A DNA stretch of 64,000 nt from positions 1-64,000 of IMG/VR virus record IMGVR_UViG_3300014501_000001; one strand, 5' to 3'. This document shows, piece after piece, positions 1 through 7,804 of this stretch. Numbering within the stretch: the stretch's first letter is position 1; each line of letters starts with the position of its first letter. A program made the position numbers and the translations under genes. The notes beneath the pieces were generated by a model. The model was not told the DNA's origin, searched no databases, and saw nothing but the letters and a program-made list of their open reading frames with translations. This stretch comes from a virus.

Positions 1-146
1 GCCGAGTCCGGGCATCCGTCCTCATGCGTGATCACTCCCTCGGTAAGGGGAGCCATGCAGGCTGAGCAGCACCAGATCCCGTCCGGGTATCCGCCGCTCA
101 GGGTGAGAAGCCAGCGTCCGGCCTCGGGCGGCAGTGGCTCAGCCAC
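1..146 (-). CDS. hypothetical protein, N-terminal part only
   Basis: The reading frame starts at a GTG (146-144) and runs off the left edge after 48 codons. It overlaps the stop of the upstream gene (139-141) by 8 bases, as elsewhere in this operon. The visible part has a CC-x2-C cluster near residue 32 and another Cys further on, which suggests a small zinc-binding protein. Function unknown. Confidence 0.55.
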   Translation of the reverse strand, partial: MAEPLPPEAGRWLLTLSGGYPDGIWCCSACMAPLTEGVITHEDGCPDS

Positions 147-438
147 GGTAATCCCACCTGAACAGGTCGTCGTAGTGGGCAAGGATGGCGTCCCAGGTCC
201 GGTCGCCGTCTGCGACGGACTGGATAGCGGACTTGCCGCCCCACGCTGCCAATGGCCTGCTGAGCGCGTCGGCCGGGTCAATGGCGAAGTACCGCTTCAG
301 GCGGTCGATCACGAGATCCGGTATCACCAGCGGATAGCGGCTGGCTATGCGCGCCAGCGTCTCCGGGTTGAGTTCGTCTTTCCGCAGGCCGGCCCGCTCT
401 AGCGCGGTGACGGCCTCTGGCGGTAGTGGCTCGCTCAT
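139..438 (-). CDS. hypothetical protein, 99 aa
   Basis: I chose the internal ATG at 438 because it makes a 4-base ATGA overlap with the stop of the preceding gene (435-437). The longer frame to 474 would run into that gene. The product is acidic and mostly helical, with no membrane segment and no motif I recognise. Confidence 0.65.
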   Translation of the reverse strand: MSEPLPPEAVTALERAGLRKDELNPETLARIASRYPLVIPDLVIDRLKRYFAIDPADALSRPLAAWGGKSAIQSVADGDRTWDAILAHYDDLFRWDYRG

Positions 439-746
439 GCCGCACGCCGCCTCTCCGTGATCACCCTGCGCCACTCGTCCTCAAGGTCCGCTATGAAGGC
501 GTGGGAACTGAACCCGGACCCGAAGCCGGCAGACGGCCACGTGAACCCGTGCCGGGCGGCACCGAAGTCGTCAAGGCGGAGTGCCCGGCATCCCTTCGCG
601 TAGGAGCCGAACGTCTGGCCGAGGGGGCAGTCGCATGAGGATGCGATCCGCATCTCAGCCGGGTCGAGCAGGGCTACCGCGCCGGGCCGCTTGTCCTCGA
701 TGAGCGCCACCCCGGCGGCGACGAGGGGCGCAACATCGGCGCTCAT
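435..746 (-). CDS. hypothetical protein, 103 aa
   Basis: Overlaps both neighbours by four bases, so translation is probably coupled. It has a C-D-C motif near residue 39 followed by CPLGQTFGSYAKGC-like spacing, which may bind a metal. The C-terminal quarter is Arg-rich. No family recognised. Confidence 0.7.
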   Translation of the reverse strand: MSADVAPLVAAGVALIEDKRPGAVALLDPAEMRIASSCDCPLGQTFGSYAKGCRALRLDDFGAARHGFTWPSAGFGSGFSSHAFIADLEDEWRRVITERRRAA

Positions 747-949
747 GCCGCACTCGCCGGGTGCCGGTTCGCGATTCCCTTAACCTCTGCGGGCTCCAAA
801 ACAGCAGCCCTTTCCCTCGGCGGATTCGGCTTCGCAATGGCGAAGGATGCGGTAATCCGGTATCCTTGGTGCATGGCGTCGCGGAATACGTATGCGATCG
901 TGAGAATGCCTATAACGGCAGCGGCGCTGACGGCGATAGTTGCGATCAC
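743..949 (-). CDS. small membrane protein, 68 aa
   Basis: Residues 2-23 form one hydrophobic segment right after the start, so this is a single-pass or signal-anchored peptide. The rest is a Pro- and Ala-rich soluble tail. It lies between ATGA overlaps in the early operon. Role unknown. Confidence 0.65.
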   Translation of the reverse strand: MIATIAVSAAAVIGILTIAYVFRDAMHQGYRITASFAIAKPNPPRERAAVLEPAEVKGIANRHPASAA

Positions 950-1284
950 GGCTGCCCCCTTTCATCGGTGCGGTCAGGGTCGTAGTCGGCTGCGTACGGG
1001 GCACCGAGGATGTCGGTCACCCGTCGCCAGTGCGGGTCATCTTCAAGGCCGCTGAAGGCATCCAGCTCGGCCCACAGCAGGCGGCTGGCGGAATCCATCA
1101 CCTGCCCCGAGGGGTGGCGGGAGCGGGCTTCCTGGCGGCGTTCCCGGCAGTCACAGCACCACGGGTGAGAGCGGCGGTCCCTGCGCGCGGCGAGCTTTCC
1201 GGTCAGCCATGCAAAGAGCAGCGGGGAAGTGAGGATGGCAATGGCGGCGAGGAGGGCCAGGAAGGTGCCCAGGGCGTGGTTCAT
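946..1284 (-). CDS. membrane-anchored hypothetical protein, 112 aa
   Basis: The start at 1284 gives the ATGA overlap with the upstream gene; the frame is open to 1338 but that would intrude on the neighbour. Residues 5-26 are a hydrophobic helix. It is followed by a basic stretch and a CC-x-C cluster. A soluble domain with several Trp and Asp residues ends the protein. Confidence 0.65.
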   Translation of the reverse strand: MNHALGTFLALLAAIAILTSPLLFAWLTGKLAARRDRRSHPWCCDCRERRQEARSRHPSGQVMDSASRLLWAELDAFSGLEDDPHWRRVTDILGAPYAADYDPDRTDERGQP

Positions 1285-1523
1285 GCGGGCACTCCCTCTG
1301 CGGGAACGTCGCCAATCCGCACGAGGTTGATCGGGCATTCGTGGCCGTCGAAGTCATGGCAGGTCTGGCACAGCGCGGCCTCGGTGAACATGGCGTGCAG
1401 CTCGCACAGCCAGCCGTCGCGGACGTGCTCATGGACGCACGCGCGTCGGTACTGGCCTTCTGCCGGGGCGCCGCAGATGAAGGGCAGCATTTCCCACTGC
1501 GCCTCGCAGGCGAGCGCGCTCAT
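1281..1523 (-). CDS. Cys/His-rich hypothetical protein, 80 aa
   Basis: Start at 1523, four-base overlap with the HNH gene upstream. At least seven Cys and six His residues occur, including a CELH and a CQTCHDFDGHEC cluster. This strongly suggests one or two zinc sites. Such small zinc proteins are frequent in actinophage early regions; no specific role can be assigned. Confidence 0.65.
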   Translation of the reverse strand: MSALACEAQWEMLPFICGAPAEGQYRRACVHEHVRDGWLCELHAMFTEAALCQTCHDFDGHECPINLVRIGDVPAEGVPA

Positions 1524-1975
1524 GCCGCGCCATCCCACGAATGAACAAGAAAGCCAAGGTCATACATCCAGGGCTGCTCGTCGGCGGCGAACATGAAGTT
1601 GCACGGGTTGCAGACCTTGCGGATTGCGTCGCGGTCGAGAATGTCGCCGCCCCGTGCCCGCGTTAGCGGCTCATGCGGGTCGGTGGCGATGTTCGTGCAC
1701 CACGGCACTTCGCAGATGGACGGCTCGGCGAACATCTCGGCGACGATGGCGCGGCGCGTCACGTACTTGCGGGCTGTCTTAGCGCTGCGGAATCGCAGTC
1801 CCTTGCTGCGGCCTTGCGAGAAACCCGTTTCCCTGCGCGTTTTCCGTTTCTGCGCTCCGGACGCCCCTGCAACTTCGGGCAATTTTCCGCGCGCATTAAG
1901 GCCCGTCGCCCTCCGTAGCGGCCTGGTGCCCTTGGGCATCTCCGCCTTGCGCTGGAGGTTCCCGCCGCGCTTCAA
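1520..1975 (-). CDS. HNH endonuclease-like protein, 151 aa
   Basis: The basic N-terminal half (residues 1-75) probably contacts DNA. The C-terminal half has the HNH pattern: C-E-V-P-W-C, then D-P-H-E-P-L with the conserved His, then an Asn/Cys pair in VCNPCN. Two CxxC-type pairs would hold the zinc. HNH nucleases make metal-dependent nicks or breaks. In phages they serve packaging, replication or homing; here the early operon position argues against a packaging role. Start at 1975 overlaps the upstream stop by 4 bases; an internal ATG at 1939 is possible. Confidence 0.7.
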   Translation of the reverse strand: MKRGGNLQRKAEMPKGTRPLRRATGLNARGKLPEVAGASGAQKRKTRRETGFSQGRSKGLRFRSAKTARKYVTRRAIVAEMFAEPSICEVPWCTNIATDPHEPLTRARGGDILDRDAIRKVCNPCNFMFAADEQPWMYDLGFLVHSWDGAA

Positions 1976-2475
1976 AATCCCTCACCCCTCTGGCCCCGGT
2001 AGGCGTCCGCCACGGACTTTGTGAGCGTCTGCTGGAAGCTGCCCTGCTTGCCGACTTTCCGCAGGTGATCGGATGCCGCCTGCCGTGCCACCTTCGCCAG
2101 CCGGTAAGCGCGCTCCTCGTCCTTGATCTGGTCCTCAACCCAGGCGGTGACATAGGCGACCGTGATCCGGACGCCGTTAAACACGCCGGCTGGCGGGCAA
2201 TCGGGCGACATCTGTGCCCGGCGGCGTGCGGAGTCGCGTGCCTCCTCGGCTTCGAGCTCGGCGTTGCGGGCGCGCGCGAGCAGTTCGCCCGCCTCCTCAA
2301 GCGCGTCGGAGTAGGACTGGAGGTCGCGCTCGGCACCGGGCGGCGTCTGCGGGTCGCGGCTGCCGGAGATGTGGCGCTTGCAGTCACAGAGCCGGCACTC
2401 GCCGATCTCATCGGGCCGCGCCCAGTGGCCGCATTCGCAGCGGCCGGCGGGGATGGTCTCGTGACGGGCGGGCAT
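1972..2475 (-). CDS. hypothetical protein with N-terminal zinc ribbon and coiled coil, 167 aa
   Basis: I used the ATG at 2475, which avoids overlap with the next gene upstream; an ATG at 2493 is also possible. Residues 10-35 have a C-x-C-x12-C-x2-C-x-C zinc ribbon. Residues 50-95 are an Ala/Glu/Arg-rich helix that could form a coiled coil. The rest is helical. No catalytic motif. Confidence 0.6.
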   Translation of the reverse strand: MPARHETIPAGRCECGHWARPDEIGECRLCDCKRHISGSRDPQTPPGAERDLQSYSDALEEAGELLARARNAELEAEEARDSARRRAQMSPDCPPAGVFNGVRITVAYVTAWVEDQIKDEERAYRLAKVARQAASDHLRKVGKQGSFQQTLTKSVADAYRGQRGEGF

Positions 2476-2477
2476 GC

Positions 2478-2651
2478 TCACGGCGTCTCCCACCCTTCAG
2501 GCTGGTGACGTGGCGGAAGCTCGTCCACGGCTGCCGCCAGGTCCCTCGCGGGAAGATCCAGGGCTTCCGGGGTGGCGTCGTGGGCCAGGACTTCCCTCGC
2601 TACCCGCAGGAGTTCCCGGCGGGCGTTCACGGCTGCCTGAAGGGCGCTCAC
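2478..2651 (-). CDS. small helical protein, 57 aa
   Basis: The GTG at 2651 overlaps the stop of the preceding gene in a GTGA arrangement, which favours it over the ATG at 2672. The product is a short Ala/Leu/Arg-rich helix with an acidic tail. No motif recognised. Confidence 0.5.
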   Translation of the reverse strand: MSALQAAVNARRELLRVAREVLAHDATPEALDLPARDLAAAVDELPPRHQPEGWETP

Positions 2652-3700
2652 GCTGCAGCCTGCTTGCGCCACAGGTCTTGCAGGTAGGGCTTGAGCGGTT
2701 CCCAGGTGTCGTTCTGGCGGTCGGAGCAGACGTGCTCGTCGCCCAGCCCCTTATCCTCGGCCTCGGCGGCGCACGCCTCGATCCCGCGCCGTGACGTGGC
2801 GTTCCTGGCCTTCGCCGCGATCTGCTCGGCGCGCTCCCAGTCCTCAAGGCCGGGCTCGTCCGCTGGCACATCTGGCAGCGGTGGCGCGGGCTGCGCTACA
2901 GACTCAGCAGCAGGGACGGGCGGCGGCGCTGCGGCGATGGCCTTCGGCTGCTCTCCGGGAGCGGGCGGAAGCTGAGCCATGATCCCCCGGCCTTCGAGCG
3001 CCCCGGAGGCGATCTGGCGGAACGTGGCCAGCACTTCCAGCACGGGGACCGGGTAGTTGGTCGTCTTGCCCCCGGCGATCCGCTGCCGCTGCTCGATGCG
3101 CAGGATGGCGGGCAGCAGGACGCCCTTGTCGCGGGCTGCCTGCATGAGGATCGCCGCGTCGCCTATCTCGCTGGCGGCGTAGTAGCTGCCTGAATCCAGG
3201 CGGAAGATTCCCAGGCCGGGCAGGTCGGGGATCATGACCGAGATGCGGGTGACGAGCTTGCACGCCTGCGGCGGGTTCAGCTTGGCCAGCCCGGCGCGCT
3301 CCAAGGCGCAGCGCGCAACCTCGTCCTCGTCGCCAGGGTCAGCGGCGTGCGGGCACAGGCACGGACCATTGCTTATCTGCTCGTGCCGGGAATCGCAGCG
3401 CCTCTCCGCTCCCCCCTTGTTCCACTTCTCATACCATTGCGAGATCACCTGATCGCGCGGCGGCACGGTCACGCCGATGGCCGACTCTTTGGTGATGACC
3501 TCAAACTGCCCGCGCTGCCAGTCGCGCACTTCGCCGCCGTAAAGCTCGGCGATGGCGTCGGCAGCGACTCGCGACGCAGTAGTGAATCTGAAGGTGCTCA
3601 GCTTGTCGGGTCGCATCTTTCCGTTGGACGCCTGGACTAGCTGGCCAAGGCGTATCCGTCCGATCTGCTGCCCGCGTCTTTGGATATCCAAGATGGCCAT
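2648..3700 (-). CDS. Gp3-like recombination directionality factor family protein (tentative), 350 aa
   Basis: The first 120 residues follow a pattern I associate with actinophage Gp3-like proteins. There is RRGQQIGRIRLG near the start, then a KLSTFRFTT block, an ELYGGEV block, and a QWYEKWNKGG-x2-RRCD block with a later CLCP that may hold zinc. In phiC31, Gp3 binds the serine integrase and turns it towards excision. Residues 250-300 are a Pro/Ala-rich linker before a helical C-terminus. It directly precedes a Cas4-like nuclease on the transcript, a pairing usual in such phages. The integrase seen here is of the tyrosine type, so the RDF role is doubtful and a role in recombination or replication is possible. 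Confidence 0.5.
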   Translation of the reverse strand: MAILDIQRRGQQIGRIRLGQLVQASNGKMRPDKLSTFRFTTASRVAADAIAELYGGEVRDWQRGQFEVITKESAIGVTVPPRDQVISQWYEKWNKGGAERRCDSRHEQISNGPCLCPHAADPGDEDEVARCALERAGLAKLNPPQACKLVTRISVMIPDLPGLGIFRLDSGSYYAASEIGDAAILMQAARDKGVLLPAILRIEQRQRIAGGKTTNYPVPVLEVLATFRQIASGALEGRGIMAQLPPAPGEQPKAIAAAPPPVPAAESVAQPAPPLPDVPADEPGLEDWERAEQIAAKARNATSRRGIEACAAEAEDKGLGDEHVCSDRQNDTWEPLKPYLQDLWRKQAAA

Positions 3701-4872
3701 TACGCCGCCTCCCCCGATGCGGTGGCTTCCCCGGCAAGGCTCAGCCCGTGATCGGCGAGCATTACCCGGATGGTTTCGATCAGCTTCGGCCCGACGCCCT
3801 TGACGGCGAGCACGTCGGCCACGGTGAACCGGGCCAGGTCTTCCAGTTCCGTCGCCGGCCCGAGTGCCTTGCCGAGCGGCGACAGTGCCCGGCCGTAGCC
3901 CTCGCCGGCCAGGTCGCAGATCCGCGGCCCCGGCATGGTGCCGTCAGCCCGCAGCGGGCGCACGGCGTAGCCCGGCTTGGCCTTCTCCACCTGCCGGTCC
4001 CGGTAGACCCCGGCGGCGTTCCGGAACCGCTCCCACGCAACCTCGTCCTTCGGCCCGGCCACCAGCATCAGCAGGTAGCCGTCCGGGTACTCGGGCCGCA
4101 GGTGCAGGACGGCTCCGGCGTCGGTGCGCGGCATCGGCTGCAGGTCGCCCATCGGCAGCAGGCATTCCGTCATCCGCCGGTACGCGGCAAGCTGCTCTTT
4201 CCAGGTGCCTTCCTGGTTGCGGCCCGTCTTGGTGTCCACGCAGACCGACACGACGCTGCCGGGGCAGGCGATGAGCCGGGAGCCATCCGGGTGAATCGCG
4301 TACCCGGTCAGGACGATGATCATGTCGAGCGTCCCGGCGATGCCGAGAGGCTGGTTGTAGACCGCCATCTCCGTCGCCTCGAAAACCGGGTTGAAGTGCG
4401 CGACGAAGCTCAGGAACCCCTCGATCATGAAGTCCGCGACATCCTCGACGGGCTCGCCGTCATACAGGGCGTCCCGCAGGTGATCCGGCAGCACGGGGAT
4501 GGCGATGTCGGCCCCGGTGCGGCCCGGCGACGCGGCCCAGAGGATCAGGGCCTCCTGCACGTCGTGCACGTAGGTCCCGGCGTCGGCCTTGACCGCGCGT
4601 AGCTGCTCGGCGGCGTCCTTCCCGAGGTCGATCGCGGCCTGGCGCCGCTCGTCCTGCGGTATCCGCTCATCCCGCAGCGTCTGCGCCAGTAGCGTCATGT
4701 GATCGACGGCCCACGCCATTGACGACGTGCCGTACCACTTCTTGATCCACGGCTTGCTGTTGGTCGCGCTGATGACCGTGGTGACGGAATCAAGCTGCTC
4801 GCCGGTCGGCGGGTACGGGTAAAACCTAGAGTCGTCCTCGCGCGTCGTCCGCACTTCCGTCGCGGCGGTCAT
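3700..4872 (-). CDS. Cas4/RecB-like PD-(D/E)XK exonuclease with C-terminal helix-hairpin-helix, 390 aa
   Basis: Residues 170-235 carry the nuclease core: an LGIAGTLDMI strand (Asp), then VDTKTGR (D-x-K) and later WKEQLAAYRRM with the conserved Gln. This is the layout of RecB/Cas4-type nucleases, which digest DNA ends in recombination or repair. Near the C-terminus FTVADVLAVKGVGPKLIETI is a helix-hairpin-helix DNA-binding motif. No Cys cluster for an iron-sulphur centre is evident. The stop/start overlap with the Gp3-like gene supports joint expression, probably in phage recombination. Confidence 0.75.
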   Translation of the reverse strand: MTAATEVRTTREDDSRFYPYPPTGEQLDSVTTVISATNSKPWIKKWYGTSSMAWAVDHMTLLAQTLRDERIPQDERRQAAIDLGKDAAEQLRAVKADAGTYVHDVQEALILWAASPGRTGADIAIPVLPDHLRDALYDGEPVEDVADFMIEGFLSFVAHFNPVFEATEMAVYNQPLGIAGTLDMIIVLTGYAIHPDGSRLIACPGSVVSVCVDTKTGRNQEGTWKEQLAAYRRMTECLLPMGDLQPMPRTDAGAVLHLRPEYPDGYLLMLVAGPKDEVAWERFRNAAGVYRDRQVEKAKPGYAVRPLRADGTMPGPRICDLAGEGYGRALSPLGKALGPATELEDLARFTVADVLAVKGVGPKLIETIRVMLADHGLSLAGEATASGEAA

Positions 4873-5192
4873 CTAGTGCCTGCCATCAGGTAGCGCAGCG
4901 CATCGTCAACCTCAGCGCACGCGAGCTGGAGCGCCTCCTCTTGCCGGCCTGCGCACGTGAGTTCGGGCCAGACTTCTGCCCACGTCACCAGCCCCGTAGC
5001 CAGCCCGTTCCGGACCCGGACGGCTTCGGTAAAGTCCATCCACGCAAGCGCCAGTTCTTCCTCGCTGAGGCTTGCGCTTGCCCACGGCCGGACCTCGAAC
5101 AGCGGGGCGTCCCGCTCAGCCATCGCGTCGAGCACGTCCGCTGCCGTCTGCTCTGAGACCGGGAGGGTTATCACGTCTGCGGTGGTGGTCAT
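4869..5192 (-). CDS. hypothetical protein, 107 aa
   Basis: ATGA overlaps on both sides. The product is acidic and Trp-containing, probably all-helical, with no transmembrane segment. It sits just ahead of the Cas4-like nuclease gene on the transcript. No family recognised. Confidence 0.65.
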   Translation of the reverse strand: MTTTADVITLPVSEQTAADVLDAMAERDAPLFEVRPWASASLSEEELALAWMDFTEAVRVRNGLATGLVTWAEVWPELTCAGRQEEALQLACAEVDDALRYLMAGTR

Positions 5193-5389
5193 GAGGCACG
5201 CTCCACGCTGTCAACCCACGCCTCAGCCGACAGGTCCGCGAACCCGTCCAGGAAGCCGGCATCGCGCAGGTTCGCGCCGCGAAGGGCGACTTCCGCGTAA
5301 TCCTCTAGCGACCTGTCGCCCCAGCCGCCGGGCTCGGCCTCCACCGATACCGTGACGAGGAACTGCACCTCGGCTTGCCTGGTGCTCAT
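5189..5389 (-). CDS. hypothetical protein, 66 aa
   Basis: Short acidic protein; four-base overlaps at both ends. The N-terminal 20 residues look like alternating beta strands (VQFLVTVSVEAEP) and the rest is helical. No recognised motif. Confidence 0.6.
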   Translation of the reverse strand: MSTRQAEVQFLVTVSVEAEPGGWGDRSLEDYAEVALRGANLRDAGFLDGFADLSAEAWVDSVERAS

Positions 5390-5523
5390 CTCGCGGCCTC
5401 CTGCTCATCGACGTAGCGGCTCATGCCACGGCAGTACGGGCAGACGGCGAGGTGCCAGCGTCCATTACCGAAGGCGAGGGATTCCCGGAGGCAGTAGAGC
5501 CGGGTCCAGCGCGGGCGCCTCAT
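5386..5523 (-). CDS. small Cys-containing protein, 45 aa
   Basis: A short frame with ATGA overlaps to both neighbours (stop 5386-5388, start 5523), exactly the spacing used throughout this operon. The peptide has a single Cys near residue 11 and a CPYC pair near residue 33, so it may bind zinc as a minimal knuckle. Arg-rich N-terminus. Confidence 0.55.
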   Translation of the reverse strand: MRRPRWTRLYCLRESLAFGNGRWHLAVCPYCRGMSRYVDEQEAAR

Positions 5524-6152
5524 GCCGCCGCTCCGTCGTCCTCAACCGCGTCAATCACGGTCGTGTGCATGTCCGCTGCCGGCATGATCACGGTCCCCGG
5601 AGCGTCCTCGTCAGGCTCCAGAACCGGGTCGGCGGGCATCGGCTCCGAGTCGTGAAGCTCAAGGAACTTCGTCACGCCTTCATCGCGGCGCTCGTCTGCC
5701 TCGGTGCGGGGACCGAAGATCTCGTCAAAGGGATCGGGCGACACGTCATCGCGGGGTACGGGAACGAACTCGTACCCGGCTGCGGCAGCCTCGGCTAGCG
5801 TGACGGGCGCCAGCCCGAACTCCGCGCGGTCGGCCTCTGCTGCCGCTGCCAGCGCGTCCAGTTCCGGTGCTGGCCCGGCGTCCACGGCGACTACGGGCAG
5901 GAGCGCCACGTCCTCTCCCCTTAGTGCCTGCTCGGACAGGGCGTAAAGGGCACCGAACGCGGGGTCGGTCAGCCGGCGTTCCTCGTAGCGGGCCTTCTCC
6001 TCGTCGGTGGCTTCCCGCGGCTCGCCGATGCCCAGCACCCAGGCGAGGTCGGTGCGCTCACGCAGGAGTTGCGCAGCGAAGTCAACGGATAGCGGTCCAT
6101 GGTCCATGGCCCGTGGCTTGGCGGCAGGCTTCGGCTTCGTTGCTGTAGGCAT
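5520..6152 (-). CDS. acidic hypothetical protein, 210 aa
   Basis: A short basic N-terminus (residues 1-15, Lys/Pro/Ala) is followed by a very acidic body. There are Ala-rich helices at 95-115 and an Asp/Glu/Pro-rich tail. It resembles no family I know; acidic proteins of this kind may mimic DNA or bind a basic partner, but this is a guess. Confidence 0.65.
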   Translation of the reverse strand: MPTATKPKPAAKPRAMDHGPLSVDFAAQLLRERTDLAWVLGIGEPREATDEEKARYEERRLTDPAFGALYALSEQALRGEDVALLPVVAVDAGPAPELDALAAAAEADRAEFGLAPVTLAEAAAAGYEFVPVPRDDVSPDPFDEIFGPRTEADERRDEGVTKFLELHDSEPMPADPVLEPDEDAPGTVIMPAADMHTTVIDAVEDDGAAA

Positions 6153-6153
6153 G

Positions 6154-6345
6154 TCAGTGGTCCCCCTCGTTGCAAGTCAGTCGCGGCAGCAGCCGGGCGC
6201 GTATGCGGTCCTCGACGTCTGCCCGGTGCTGGATAGCGGCGGCAAGCCGCTCGTAGGCGCTAGCGATACGGTTGCGGGCTGCCTGGTCCTCGGTGATGTG
6301 GTCCCGCTCTGCGATGGCGCGGAGCGTGGCCTGCATGCCGGTCAT
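6154..6345 (-). CDS. small helical protein, 63 aa
   Basis: Overlaps the stop of the upstream gene by four bases. Almost wholly helical, with many Arg, Ala and Glu residues, so a small coiled coil is likely. Function unknown. Confidence 0.6.
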   Translation of the reverse strand: MTGMQATLRAIAERDHITEDQAARNRIASAYERLAAAIQHRADVEDRIRARLLPRLTCNEGDH

Positions 6346-6758
6346 GACGCCTCCCGGCAGGCGCGAGGCAGAACGGATGCCAGGAACTCGCGGGCCACGT
6401 CAGCGGCCCGGTGCGCGGACGGCTCGGCTACGCAGTAGCAGCCGTCACGGTCCTCGTTCGCGTCATGCTCGATGCCCTGCGCCGTGCCCTCCAGCCAGGC
6501 GGCGACGGCGAGCGCGACTGCTGGCTGCATAGCTGCCACGTAGCGGGCGTCCGCGTGGTCCGCCTTCCACTCCTTCCGGCCGAACATCGCGACCCGCTTG
6601 CGGTCCCGCAGGTGCCCGTCGTTGAGTACCTGGCAGCCCTCGAAGCCCATGCACAGGTGATCCCAGTTGCCGGAGGTTGCGCCCTCGGCGAGTCCCCGCA
6701 TCATTCGCGCGGCTTCGCGCAGGCTGGCCATGACCTCGGCGGATTCGGTGGCGCTCAT
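6342..6758 (-). CDS. hypothetical protein, 138 aa, paralogue of the 15957-16415 product
   Basis: I placed the start at 6758 because the codons upstream lie over another gene and look non-coding. Residues 30-70 share a clear block with the protein at 15957-16415: HxCMGxEGC, then NDGHLR, a short gap and GRKEWKADH. The conserved Cys, His and Asp residues suggest metal binding. It is a two-member family inside one element, present in both early operons. No known domain recognised. Confidence 0.65.
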   Translation of the reverse strand: MSATESAEVMASLREAARMMRGLAEGATSGNWDHLCMGFEGCQVLNDGHLRDRKRVAMFGRKEWKADHADARYVAAMQPAVALAVAAWLEGTAQGIEHDANEDRDGCYCVAEPSAHRAADVAREFLASVLPRACREAS

Positions 6759-7054
6759 CGCCCGATCACCGCCCTGCCGGTCCCGCTGCACTCCGTACCG
6801 GGGCACAGCACGTGGCTGTGAGTGCCTACCGTCCCGTTGTCCACCCGGACCTGACGGAGGCACTGGGGGCAGTAGACGAGGCCGTGGCGGGCTACGGGCC
6901 GGTAGTCCTCGCAGCTTGCGCGGTGGGTTTCGTGGCGCCCGGTGCCGCTGCCGACCCCGAAGCATTTGGGGCAGACGTAGCCGATGCTCACCGGCTGGGG
7001 CATGGCCAGGGTCACGTTCCGGCCTGTCACCGGGAGGGCTGCCGGGGCGCTCAT
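6755..7054 (-). CDS. zinc-ribbon protein, 99 aa
   Basis: Start at 7054, with ATGA overlap to the gene upstream. Several Cys pairs are visible: CPKC near residue 28, a single Cys near 48, CPQC near 62, and CPGTEC near 85. Glycine-rich turns lie between them (GVGSGTGRH). The pattern recalls DnaJ-type Cys-rich modules. A role in nucleic-acid or protein binding is likely but unproven. Confidence 0.6.
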   Translation of the reverse strand: MSAPAALPVTGRNVTLAMPQPVSIGYVCPKCFGVGSGTGRHETHRASCEDYRPVARHGLVYCPQCLRQVRVDNGTVGTHSHVLCPGTECSGTGRAVIGR

Positions 7055-7248
7055 GACGCACTCTCCGTCTGCTGCAGCGCCTCGCGGCGGGAAGCGCACC
7101 ACGCGGAGAACTCAGCGACGTGATCGCGTATCCGCTGCTGCTGCCCGTAGGCGGTCCTGACGGTGCGCGCGTGGCGTCCCCGGCTGGTCAGCCCGCGCCA
7201 TGCGTGGCGCTGCTCGCGCCTCAGCACGCGCGTTCCCTGGGGCCTCAT
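7051..7248 (-). CDS. basic small protein, 65 aa
   Basis: Arg-rich throughout (about one residue in five) with a helical C-terminal half. Probably binds nucleic acid. Four-base overlap with the next gene and with the 14-codon leader ORF upstream. Confidence 0.55.
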   Translation of the reverse strand: MRPQGTRVLRREQRHAWRGLTSRGRHARTVRTAYGQQQRIRDHVAEFSAWCASRREALQQTESAS

Positions 7249-7289
7249 AGCGCGCCCTCGTCAGTGACAAGGGGTGCTTTGGTGGACAT
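7245..7289 (-). CDS. 14-codon leader peptide ORF
   Basis: A 14-residue frame (MSTKAPLVTDEGAL) with a very good ribosome site (GGGAGG, 6 bases before the ATG). It ends in an ATGA overlap with the 65-aa gene. About 75 bases separate it from the gene upstream, so it marks the start of a sub-operon. It may serve only to load ribosomes onto the transcript. Confidence 0.45.
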   Translation of the reverse strand: MSTKAPLVTDEGAL

Positions 7290-7364
7290 TGCGGTTCCTC
7301 CCTGTATCGTGGTCGTGCGGTTCCTTCCGGGGCGTCAGTGGTAGCTGGCGCCCCGTTTCACGTC

Positions 7365-7556
7365 TCAGGCCGCGTCGGCGCCCTTCTTGCCTGCCGCTTC
7401 CGCTAGCCCCTCGTCCAGCAGCCGCACTGCCCGTTCCAGGGGAGCCGGTGACCGTCCGGGAGATGCGGCGAGGGCGTCACGTGCTGCCTTCTCCCCTGCC
7501 GCGCGGACCGCGTGCTGGCCGGGGCAGGACTCGCGGGGAGCGGTACTGGCGGTCAT
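7365..7556 (-). CDS. hypothetical protein, 63 aa
   Basis: Ala-rich, charged and helical. Overlaps the stop of the HTH gene upstream by four bases. No motif recognised. Confidence 0.55.
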   Translation of the reverse strand: MTASTAPRESCPGQHAVRAAGEKAARDALAASPGRSPAPLERAVRLLDEGLAEAAGKKGADAA

Positions 7557-7804
7557 GCGGCACCGCCCGTTCCGGGAAGCTCGATCTCGCCGCGCTCGGC
7601 CGCCTGATACCAGCGCTCGTACTTGCTGCCGGTCCTGTCCCAGTGGACGCCCAGCAGGCCCGCAGCCTCGATGGCGGTTGCGCCCTTGTGCCGGAGGTCG
7701 GCGTACTGACGCACGCGCTCAGCGAAGGCACCGCGCAGTGCGGCTCCTGCTCCCGGCACGTTCCCGGCTGCCCTGTTGCGGGCTGCCACGTCGGGGCGCT
7801 TCAC
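7553..7804 (-). CDS. HTH-containing hypothetical protein, 83 aa
   Basis: The GTG at 7804 overlaps the repressor stop (GTGA), so I prefer it to the longer frame starting at 7834. Residues 40-65 read as a helix-turn-helix (GATAIEAAGLLGVHWDRTGS), followed by an aromatic helix. It follows the XRE gene directly and may be a transcription or excision factor. Confidence 0.6.
   Translation of the reverse strand: MKRPDVAARNRAAGNVPGAGAALRGAFAERVRQYADLRHKGATAIEAAGLLGVHWDRTGSKYERWYQAAERGEIELPGTGGAA

Noticed and set aside
940-1596. Long plus-strand open frame opposite the early operon
   Set aside because: Its product is rich in Arg, Pro, Ser and Gly, has no ribosome site, and lies wholly antisense to overlapping minus-strand genes with Cys/His motifs.
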